Position numbers and translations under genes: made by a program. This document shows, one piece after another, positions 55,495 to 64,000 of a DNA stretch of 64,000 nt. Location of the stretch: NCBI RefSeq assembly GCF_910592395.1, contig NC_088326.1:11041001-11105000 (forward strand), written 5' to 3'. This DNA is from Lineus longissimus. Its lineage: Eukaryota > Nemertea > Pilidiophora > Heteronemertea > Lineidae. How positions within the stretch are numbered: position 1 is the stretch's first letter; every line of letters begins with the position of its first letter. The notes beneath the pieces are model-generated. The model worked only from the letters and a program-made list of their open reading frames with translations. It was not told the origin of the DNA and made no database searches.

Positions 55495-55592
55495 TATCAT
55501 TGTACATTATGTACATATGTACATATTGTACATATTGTACATACGTACATATTGTACATATGTACATATTGTACATTGTACCTATGTACATT
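55495..55592. repeat. TGTACATAT palindromic microsatellite
   Basis: About ten TGTACA or GTACATAT units in 100 bp; TGTACA is its own reverse complement, so transcripts could form hairpins. The frames 55,292-55,645 (+) and 55,322-55,609 (-) are shadows of it. Likely within the SDR 3' UTR. Confidence 0.85.
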
Positions 55593-55716
55593 TTTGTAGA
55601 TGTATGCAAAAAGTATTGGTTTCTTTTTATATAGGGTCTACATGATTGTTGTATAAAACTTTACTGCTAAGAATATAGTGTGGCTTGGAGAAATTTAGTC
55701 GAAATATATATTTTAC

Positions 55717-56175
55717 AATAAAAAAGTCATTTTATAATTAGTGAATTATGACAAGATTATGATAGATGAAATGGACTGCTGTACTGTCAAAGCTCGAGAG
55801 AGGCCAACATGCCTCAGGTTTTGGCCTGCATTTTAGTGCCAATATGTATTTTATCCCGTAATAAAATTGTATTTTCATAATAAGTATTTTCGATTTAGAA
55901 GGTACATGCAGACCTGCCAATCCAGAATTCAGTGTCCAATCAACACGTGCATAACTTTGGTAATTGTATTTGCAGTTAATCTGGCAAATGGAAGGGGTGA
56001 TGGGTGATTGCATAATACCCAGTTACCCCTGCTGCCAGAACAACTGCACAAGTAATCACCAGGGTAAGGAAAGTTCTACTGCACTCGATAGTTTATGCTT
56101 CCAAAGACAGTTTTGGATAATTTACAGTTGAGACATTTCAGTCATACAAGGTATATTGATGTAAAGTATAATAAA
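55717..56175 (+). terminator. Candidate SDR polyadenylation signals
   Basis: AATAAA at 55,717-55,722 and again at 56,170-56,175, about 0.83 and 1.28 kb after the SDR stop codon. Either could end the transcript; neither is proven. Confidence 0.4.
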
Positions 56176-56764
56176 GTTTACCGTATGTACAGAAATCTGT
56201 TTTCTTCCACTTAATTTTCACAATTTTTGGCCCATAACATAAGATCTCGATAGATGGTTCGATGAAATTTCAGGTAGCTGTGAAATAAAACTGTATGCGG
56301 GAACGACCCAATTTGAGAAATACTGTTCATTTCAATATTGCTATCAAATTCTTCATGTATTTTTGTATGGGTCGTAGTCTTCCCAGGGAATGCACACAGC
56401 ACTACCTGGAGGGGGACATTTCACCCAGAATGATGGATCAACTCACAGGAATTTGGAATCCCATAGCATCGTCCCAATTGAAGAAGGGTCCGTGGAGTCC
56501 ATATGTTCTGTACGGGAGGAAGTCGCAAAGCTGGGTAAACTAGCGCCTTATCGAGGAATGGGGGGGGGGGGATGTGAGTCTGGTGTGCCCCTCCTTGGAT
56601 CCACGCTAGCAGAAAGTCGCCATGTGTGGCAGCATTTGCTCTGCAATAACGAAATATCAAGAAAAATTGCAAGAAAATAAGATTTATTTGTGAACTAACT
56701 TGAACATGTTTCAGAAATCTATTTACAACATCAAATTCAAAGCCAGAAGTAACATCAACAAGCA

Positions 56765-57075
56765 AAACAGTTACTGGTCATAATGGTACCAGAATACAGT
56801 GGAACCTCCCTTTAATTGATTACTGGTCATAATGGTACCAGAATACAGCTGGACCTCCCTTTAATTGATTACTGGTTGTAATGGTACCAGAATAGTACAG
56901 TAAACCTCTCTTTGATTAGTTACAGGTCATAATGGTACCAGAATACAGTGGAACCTCTCTTTAATTGATAACTGGTCATGGTACCAGAATAGTAGAGTGG
57001 AACCTCCCTTTAATCAATTACTGGTTGTAATGGTACCGGAATAGTACAGTCAACCTCCCTTTGATTAGTTACTGT
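56765..57075 (+). repeat. Six-copy tandem repeat, about 50 bp, built from a MITE end
   Basis: Units of TACTGGTCATAATGGTACCAGAATACAGTGGAACCTCCCTTTAATTGAT recur at 49-53 bp spacing (ACTGGT at 56,773, 56,822, 56,871, 56,971 and 57,020; ACAGGT at 56,924). Each contains ACAGTGGAACCTCCCTTT, the left end of the dispersed MITE family. Confidence 0.85.
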
Positions 57076-58434
57076 TAACCCATTCGGGTCACTTCTAGTA
57101 CCACAATAAAATGTTTTGAAATACATTGACCCCCCAACAATTCCACTCACAATGACATATTCAGGGCAAATGTAACTTTCTCTACCATTTTGTTATGATT
57201 TTCAAGGTTCTCCCACAGCTTTTTTTATCTTGCACTGACGACTCAACCAAAATGCATTTAAAAATTTAAACACAAACTTCAGCGTTATGAAGCATCTTTT
57301 GCACAGAAAATGCAATGTTCAAAATTGCTCACACTCCAAATGATGGACAGAGTAATTGTAATAGCTTTGGCTAACACTGACAAGGACTGCGAAATCTTTC
57401 ATTATGTCTCTCCATTAGAAGGGGTAACCAAGTTGGCGAAATCGAAATGAATGACATAGGTAGCGTGCTCAGGGATCTTCTGTTGATGAGGGACAGGGGT
57501 GATTATCACCTCTTTGATAGAGATGAGCTGTCGGATGCAATTACGCATCTGGCATGCGCATGAGTGGCCGCCCCACTATGTAATATATATGTAGTTTGTT
57601 ATTATACAACAGTGTTACATCTCTTATTTGTCTTGTTCAATGAACCTAATCATGTAAGCGCACAATGCACAATTTCCTGAAATGTACGAGAGTACGAGAA
57701 ATAAATAAATAAAAAATATTTGTTATTGATTCTATATTGAAAGCAGAGATGTCATGACTGACCGAGAAGTGTTAAAGTGACAAATGTATGTTTTTAAACT
57801 TCTCCTTGAAAATGTTGATCAATATTCTCACAAATCACAAGTGCTGGTTGATAATTATGGATGACCCCCAACAATGATTAGGCCAAAAGAGATTCACTGG
57901 AGAGGTGTGCCTCTCTACTCTTTGGTCCACAGCTCTTATCTGTGGTAATAAAATGATATCACATTTGTGTATGTAGAGTATGTCTTTTAATATTGGATTC
58001 TTGGCAGATCCAAATAGTATAGAATCTATAAAGAAACTGAATTGAAATTCAATTCAAAGAGCAGAACCCTCAATAATTGTGTTAACCAAACATTATCTGG
58101 TGACACTTTCCATTACACAAAACTAATCTGACCATTATGTCACAGAATTATTGTGTGGACAATAACTAAGGGAGTGGCATGGCAGCCTGACACCGGGACA
58201 ATGCCTCGACAAGGGATTAGGCCAGCCTAGACAATACGGGCATAGACTATTGAATCAAATGGGTTGGGGGGGGGGGGGGTCACATGACTTAATTATCAGA
58301 ACCACTGCCCAGTGCATTTTGAATCAGTGCACAGTCTGTCTTTGGGCTGAGGTGTTTGGAAAAAACTGTTTCTCATTTTTCATTAACTGCCTGATCAAAT
58401 TTATCTAAATTTGAGGAACGAAATTTCATGTCTT
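57076..58434. other. Noncoding spacer, no supported gene
   Basis: AT-rich, with a G-run at about 58,266-58,279. No frame with recognisable protein or splice context. Confidence 0.35.
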
Positions 58435-58632
58435 TTATGTCCAGTAGCCAGTAGATTCTTGGAGGGTAACCTCCAAACTGCTTTTCAACAGTTGAATATT
58501 CTGTTCCCTCTTTTCTCCTCGAAGGAGTTTCTTTCGAATTTTTCCATTGCCGATGACTAGAGGCACGTCAGCCTTGGTGTTAGCTGCTCCAAGTTGGGTA
58601 AAGTACAACTTCTTTTCTACTTTCCAAATCAA
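58435..58632 (-). CDS. Candidate C-terminal exon, unrecognised
   Basis: Minus-strand open frame reading KKLYFTQLGAANTKADVPLV then IGNGKIRKKLLRGEKREQNI and QLLKSSLEVTLQESTGYWT to a stop. The Lys/Arg/Glu-rich helix and sensible codon usage suggest a real C-terminus, but no clean acceptor or family is recognised. It could belong with the exon at 58,924-59,160. Confidence 0.35.
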   Translation of the reverse strand: MIWKVEKKLYFTQLGAANTKADVPLVIGNGKIRKKLLRGEKREQNIQLLKSSLEVTLQESTGYWT

Positions 58633-58923
58633 AACAGATTATGCTTTTGTTAATCTCATGGTAACCTGACAGATGATACCGACTTCTGATCTTCTCATCA
58701 CAGCAGATTTTTGTTCAGAAATACTGATTTTGTTGATCAGTCACACTTTAGTAATCTCCACCGGCATTAGCTCCTTTGAGAAGCTGACCATACACAATCC
58801 CAACCTACTCGTCAGCCATTGCTGAAAGATAACCTGGGTTGAACGTGTTACTGGGATGTATTCAATAAGATACCTGGGGCTGTTGGAGAGACAGCAAAGA
58901 CCCACATGATGTGATGTCACATG

Positions 58924-59160
58924 CTATTCTGCCCCCTCTAGGGGCATACAGTGGTAACTAATAAACTGACTGCAAAATGAAAGCAGGTTGAACATGAGAT
59001 GTGTATCATTCCATCTTGGGTTGTAGAGAACTTCAAAGATAGGAATATCATGGTCCTCGACAGCCACAGCGGCTTCTGACCATTTTTTGGCAACTTCATC
59101 AAATGAAAGTGAAATGAATTCTATCTGTATTGGCCGGTGCGGGAGAGAAAACAGCAATCC
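58924..59160 (-). CDS. Candidate last exon, unrecognised
   Basis: Preceded by a good acceptor (CAATTTCTTCAG), open for 78 codons to TAG. It reads GLLFSLPHRPIQIEFISLSF, DEVAKKWSEAAVAVEDHDIP, then IFEVLYNPRWNDTHLMFNLL. It looks like genuine globular protein but the family is not recognised. Partial degenerate copies of its end lie upstream at 59.5-60.0 kb. Confidence 0.45.
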   Translation of the reverse strand, partial: GLLFSLPHRPIQIEFISLSFDEVAKKWSEAAVAVEDHDIPIFEVLYNPRWNDTHLMFNLLSFCSQFISYHCMPLEGAE

Positions 59161-59529
59161 CTGAAGAAATTGTATTTTGGGTCGGGTGTCTGTCATCAGT
59201 AAGGCACCAGAGGTCAAATACAAAGCAACTCAAAACACGACAGTGAAAAAAATACTGTCTGGCGCCGCCATCCCGACTGTGGTGTACACCCGACTATAAC
59301 AAGTGTAAAGGGAATATGCTGTTATGGATGTCAGATGGTGGTTCCTTGGCTTTGCAAACAATTTCTGGAACAACACCCCGCGGCGACACCAAGGACCGCT
59401 CCGCTAATCAAATGATTCGTCCGCAACGGTGTCAAAGTCGGGGACTAGCGAAGGGTGACTCGCTTCCTGTACCGGGTGCCGGAAAGTGTTTGCATTGTTA
59501 GCCTATAAACACGAGATTTCAATCCTTGT

Positions 59530-60000
59530 CTTGGGTGTCTTTGAGAAGCTGACCATACACAATTCCCAACCTACTCGTCAGCCATTGCTGAAAGATTACC
59601 TGGGTTATACGTGTTACTGGGATGTATTCAATAGGAGACCTGGGGCTGTTGGAGAGACTTCTTGTCTAAACAGTACCATTCTGCCCCCTCTAAGGCATAA
59701 CAATGGTAAATTATAAACACAAGATTTTAATCCTTATCTCGGGTGTCTTTAAGAGAACTGATCACACACAATTCCCAACCTCCTCGTCAGCCAGCTGACA
59801 GATTACCTGGGTTGAACGTGTTGCTGAGATGTTTTTGAAGAGAAACTTGTGGCTGTGGGAGAGACTTCTTGTCTAAACAGTACCATTCTGCCCCCTCTAA
59901 GGCATAACAATGGTAACTAACTCATAAACTGACTAATAAATGAAACCAGGTTGAACAAAAGATGTTCATCATTCCATCTTGGGTTGCAGAGAAAACTTAC
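59530..60000 (-). repeat. Two tandem degenerate copies of the 58.77-59.04 kb region
   Basis: GAAGCTGACCATACACAA...CTCGTCAGCCATTGCTGAAAGAT...ACCTGGGGCTGTTGGAGAGAC...ATTCTGCCCCCTCTARGG...ACAATGGTAA occurs at about 58,776-58,955 and again near 59,540-59,710 and 59,745-59,935. The most distal copy continues into coding-like sequence that reads NPRWNDEHLLFNLVSF on the minus strand, parallel to the candidate last exon. Confidence 0.65.
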
Positions 60001-60108
60001 AAAGACCCACATGACGTGTTGTCACATATCAACAGTCTTTGAGCCAAACATCAAAAATTAGTTTCTTAAACTTTTCGGCTGACGCATGCCAGAACTGTTG
60101 TAGTTTCT

Positions 60109-60393
60109 TCAGGTGATCTTTTTCTTTCGACTCTTAGCTTGGATCTCTTCAGGTACGTGATGTAACATTTTTGACCGGCAGTTCAACAAATTGTCCCTGA
60201 ATGGCCCACCTAGTCCACAAAGGGAAGACAACCAAAGTAAGACCTCTGAGCCCCGAGTTTCCTCACGAGCGCAGAATTGTGCCAGTTTCAAGAGAAGGTG
60301 AGAAAGCAGCTTCAGGAAATCACGTCGGAGTAGTTCTCTAACAGAGCAGATAATGAGTTGACTGTGGTACCAGCGTCTGGCACTGGATACCAG
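60109..60393 (-). CDS. Candidate C-terminal exon, unrecognised (Leu-rich helical)
   Basis: Preceded by an acceptor-like AGAGATTGCAG and open for 94 codons. It reads LVSSARRWYHSQLIICSVRE, LLRRDFLKLLSHLLLKLAQF, then LLWLSSLCGLGGPFRDNLLN and a basic end (IQAKSRKKKIT) before TGA. It appears to be the C-terminus of a helical protein; the KSRKKK tail could be a nuclear signal. Family unknown. Confidence 0.45.
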   Translation of the reverse strand: MVSSARRWYHSQLIICSVRELLRRDFLKLLSHLLLKLAQFCAREETRGSEVLLWLSSLCGLGGPFRDNLLNCRSKMLHHVPEEIQAKSRKKKIT

Positions 60394-60461
60394 CTGCAAT
60401 CTCTCTGATGAGACCAGTTTATGCTCTAGCCCTGTTTAAGTAATCATGTTGCATCTTTCAG

Positions 60462-60770
60462 GATATTTCAGAGCCTATTGAATCGTTGAATGCCGATGGC
60501 CCCACTTGCACACTCGAGGAAGACAGCCAAGCCCAACGTGAGATCTTCGAGCATGGAGTTTACCCAGAGCACAGGCTTGTGCTGACAGATTCACACATTA
60601 CAAAGTGTCAACCACTGTGCATCACAGACACATGCACAATGCTTTCTTTGAAATCAGAAAAGATACTTTTTAAAGAGATATTTTTTGTTCTCTTATCTTT
60701 GCAACTGTTTCATGTTTGGTACTGTCAGGGTTATATCATTCCCCCTCACCACCATAACTGCCCGCACTGA
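60462..60770 (+). CDS. Candidate exon, unrecognised
   Basis: Preceded by GCATCTTTCAG and open: DISEPIESLNADGPTCTLEE, then DSQAQREIFEHGVYPEHRLV, then a less convincing hydrophobic end to a stop. The first 60 or so residues look coding. It may be an exon of a plus-strand gene extending into the 281-bp array. Confidence 0.25.
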   Translation, partial: DISEPIESLNADGPTCTLEEDSQAQREIFEHGVYPEHRLVLTDSHITKCQPLCITDTCTMLSLKSEKILFKEIFFVLLSLQLFHVWYCQGYIIPPHHHNCPH

Positions 60771-60999
60771 CTGCACTGCCCCTCTTCCCAACTTAACTCT
60801 CCTGACCTGCCAAGCACTATAATTGCCTTTACCTTGCATGAAGTTCCTACCTGCATCCACCTGGCACATTATGAAATAACCCCGACTGTATCACATGATG
60901 AAATATTTGCTGCTATGAATCAAAGGTTTTTCTGCGAGTTTTAAGATACCTTGCTATTGATCGGTATAATTGCATGATTTCAGATTCTCATATTTTTAA

Positions 61000-63345
61000 G
61001 GTTCAAAAAGTCTACAGGAAAACAAGCTTGGAGAGGACAGGTTGAGAATCTTGGATTTTCATGGACTTGGGGATGACTACGAATGATTGTAGTTGAGGTA
61101 GGTCAAGGTAGGTCTCACCATCCTGTATTTTTCAGCCAGTTTTAACATAACTTGCTAAGGGTCAGAGATTTTTCAGTGAGATTTAAGACATCTTGCTAAC
61201 CCTCAGATTTATCAGCGAGATTTAAGATACCTTGCTATTGATCGGTATAATTGCATGATTTCAGATTCTCATATTTTGAAGGTTCAAGAAGTCTGCAGGA
61301 ATACAAGCTTGGAGAGGACTTGTTGCAGATCTTGGATTTTCATGGACTTGGGGATGACTACGAATGATTGTAGTTGAGGTAGGTCAAGGTAGGTCTCACG
61401 ATCCTGTATTTTTCAGTTAGTTTTAAGATAACTTGCAAAGGATCAGAGATTTTTCAGTGAGATTTAAGACATCTTGCTAGGCATCAGATTTATCAGCGAG
61501 ATTTAAGATACCTTGCTAGTGATCGGTATAATTGCATGATTTCAGATTCTCATATTTTTAAGGTTCAAGAATTATAAAGGAATACAAGCTTGGAGAGGAC
61601 AGGTTGCAGATCTTGGATTTTCATGGACTTGGGGATGACTACGAATGATTGTAGTTGAGGTAGGTCAAGGTAGGTGTCTCGATCCTGTATTTTTCAGCCA
61701 GTTTTAACATAACTTGCTAAGGGTCAGAGATTTTTAGTGAGATTTAAGACATCTTGCTAGGCCTCAGATTTATCAGTGAGATTTAAGATACCTTGCTATT
61801 GATCGGTATAATTGCATGATTTCAGATTCTCATATTTTGAAGGTTCAAAAAGTCTACAGGAATACAAGCTTGGAGAGGACAGGTTGCAGATCTTGGATTT
61901 TCATGGACTTGGGGATGACTACGAATGATTGTAGTTGAGGTAGGTCAAGGTAGGTCTCACGATCCTGTATTTTTCAGCCAGTTTTAACATAACTTGCTAA
62001 GGGTCAGAGATTTTTCAGTGAGATTTAAGACATCTTGCTAGGCCTCAGATTTATCAGCGAGATTTAAGATACCTTGCTATTGATCGGTATAATTGCATGA
62101 TTTCAGATTCTCATATTTTTAAGGTTCAAAAAGTCTCCAGGAAAACAAGCTTGGAGAGGACAGGTTGCGAATCTTGGATTTTCATGGACTTGGGGATGAC
62201 TACGAATGATTGTAGTTGAGGTAGGTCAAGGTAGGTCTCACGATCCTGTATTTTTCAGCCAGTTTTAACATAACTTGCTAAGGGTCAGAGATTTTTCAGT
62301 GAGATTTAAGACATCTTGCTAGGCCTCAGATTTATCAGCGAGATTTAAGATACCTTGCTATTGATCGGTATAATTGCATGATTTCAGATTCTCATATTTT
62401 TAAGGTTCAAAAAGTCTACAGGAAAACAAGCTTGGAGAGGACAGGTTGCGAATCTTGGATTTTCATGGACTTGGGGATGACTACGAATGATTGTAGTTGA
62501 GGTAGGTCAAGGTAGGTCTCACGATCCTGTATTTTTCAGTTAGTTTTAAGATAACTTGCAAAGGATCAGAGATTTTTCAGTGAGATTTAAGACATCTTGC
62601 TAGGCCTCAGATTTATCAGCGAGATTTAAGATACCTTGCTAGTGATCGGTATAATTGCATGATTTCAGATTCTCATATTTTTAAGGTTCAAGAATTATAA
62701 AGGAATACAAGCTTGGAGAGGACAGGTTGCAGATCTTGGATTTTCATGGACTTGGGGATGACTACGAATGATTGTAGTTGAGGTAGGTCAAGGTAGGTGT
62801 CTCGATCCTGTATTTTTCAGCCAGTTTTAACATAACTTGCTAAGGGTCAGAGATTTTTCAGTGAGATTTAAGACATCTTGCTAGGCCTCAGATTTATCAG
62901 CGAGATTTAAGATACCTTGCTATTGATCGGTATAATTGCATGATTTCAGATTCTCATATTTTTAAGGTTCAAAAGGTCTACAGGAAAACAAGCTTGGAGA
63001 GGACAGGTTGCGAATCTTGGATTTTCATGGACTTGGGGATGACTACGAATGATTGTAGTTGAGGTAGGTCAAGGTAGGTCTCACGATTCTGTATTTTTCA
63101 GCCAGTTTTAACATAACTTGCTAAGGGTCAGAGATTTTTAGTGAGATTCAAGACATCTTGCTAGGCCTCAGATTTATCAGCGAGATTTAAGATACCTTGC
63201 TATTGATCGGTATAATTGCATGATTTCAGATTCTCATATTTTTAAGGTTCAAGCATTCTACAGGAACACAAGGACAGCAGATCTTGGATTTTCATGGACT
63301 TGGGGATGACTACGAATGATTGTAGTTGAGGTAGGTCAAGGTAGG
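61000..63345 (+). repeat. Nine-copy satellite, 281-bp unit, with four-unit higher order
   Basis: GAATGATTGTAGTTGAGG occurs at 61,081, 61,362, 61,643, 61,923, 62,204, 62,485, 62,766, 63,047 and 63,314; spacing is 280-281 bp except the last (267). Diagnostic variants in units 2-3 (TTAGTTTTAAGATAACTTGCAAAGG at 61,417; CAAGAATTATAAAGG) recur in units 6-7 at 62,540, an offset of about 1,123 bp, so four units were duplicated together. Confidence 0.95.
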
Positions 63346-64000
63346 TTTCTCGATCCTGCAATTTTCAGCATGTTTTAATATAACTTGCTAAGGCTCAGAT
63401 TTATGAGCAAGATTTTTTATGATATGTTGCTAAGGATAACAGATTTTTTAGCAAGATTTAAGATATTTACTGCAAGCATTCACCTTGAATGCGTCATTCA
63501 GATTCTCATATTGGGTTCATTGTCAACAGGTATACAAGCCAGGTGAAGGTTGCACTTGCAGATCTTGGAATTGGACTCAGGATGACCATGAATGACCCAC
63601 CAGAGGTGGAGGGCCAACGTATAATGTAGGTGTATTAATCCTGTCATTAGCTTGGGCACAAAATTGTGCAGGCCATCTAGGTTTCTTTGGAATGGAATGA
63701 TTCAGCAATGGCTATGCAATATAATGTACCTTTACAGACAACAACCATTTCATTCCAGACCTAAATTTTTGAAGGTTTTGTTTTTTAGACATTTGGATCC
63801 AAGTACAATGCATTCCTTGGCCTCCGAGTAATCTAAGAACATCAATAACAGGAAGACGATAAGGAGGCAATAGAGGATTTCTAGCAAGTTCTTAAAAAAC
63901 TTGCCAATGATCAGTTTTGTTACAATTTGAATATGTCATTCTGTTTTATTTCAAGGTTTAATAAGTGGAAAGGTGAAGGCGTGGTAATTTGGCTCTCATG
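63346..64000 (+). repeat. Diverged edge of the 281-bp array
   Basis: Beyond 63,345 the sequence remains alignable but degenerate (AGGTATACAAGCCAGGTGAAGGTTGCACTTGCAGATCTTGGAATTGG near 63,530). It has an acceptor-like TTGTCAACAG before it and GTAGGT after it, so it may be the source exon from which the array grew. No gene can be named. Confidence 0.4.

Noticed and set aside
56211-56765. Overlapping frames on both strands near 56.3-56.7 kb
   Set aside because: They contain a G-run and mutually antisense readings, without splice sites or recognisable protein; they fall in or after the SDR 3' UTR.
61000-63345. CRISPR-like array
   Set aside because: Repeats are directly adjacent 281-bp units with no unique spacers, and the genome is eukaryotic.

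Overview
The window is animal nuclear DNA. Genes are split into many short exons with GT-AG introns, introns are large and full of repeats, and the products are typical metazoan proteins. No species can be named from sequence alone. The protein set, the Ty3/gypsy remnant and a short palindromic repeat near 40,710 (AGGCCCAAGGGCCT core) fit a marine invertebrate, perhaps a lophotrochozoan; that is an inference.

Layout. 1-4,740 (-): decayed Ty3/gypsy retrotransposon (gag, protease, RT, RNase H, integrase). 4,866-5,735: inverted-repeat element with tRNA-like ends. 7,267-11,194 (-): PRIMPOL primase-polymerase, 9 exons, about 572 codons, with two extra copies of its C-terminal coding tail downstream. 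12,390-23,633 (+): EEF1D (eEF1B delta), 10 exons, 285 aa; its introns hold a minisatellite-bearing element, a 119-bp MITE pair, a piggyBac-type element and a 233/244-bp satellite. 24,000-35,400: mostly repeats, plus a small three-exon gene (-, 120 aa, unrecognised) at 30,635-33,611 and some orphan exon candidates. 37,800-48,414 (-): UBTF (UBF), 19 exons, 829 aa, at least five HMG boxes and a serine/acidic tail. 49,329-54,890 (+): SDR16C-family retinol dehydrogenase-like gene, 6 exons, 314 aa. 58,435-60,770: unrecognised exon candidates, one with tandem partial copies beside it. 61,000-63,330: nine-copy 281-bp satellite.

The genes are not a pathway cluster. PRIMPOL acts in DNA damage tolerance, eEF1B delta in translation elongation, UBF in rDNA transcription, and the SDR in retinoid/lipid redox. 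PRIMPOL/EEF1D and UBTF/SDR are both head-to-head pairs and may share promoter regions.

The most striking pattern is that exon ends have been tandemly copied into adjacent noncoding DNA at three confidently identified genes, and probably at a fourth locus: the PRIMPOL last exon (three copies), the EEF1D first coding exon (three copies), the end of a UBTF HMG-box exon with its splice donor (six copies, joined to a tRNA-Lys-like sequence), and a last-exon candidate at 58.9-60.0 kb. Exon coordinates were worked out by hand from splice motifs, reading phase and protein similarity, so each junction is a prediction.
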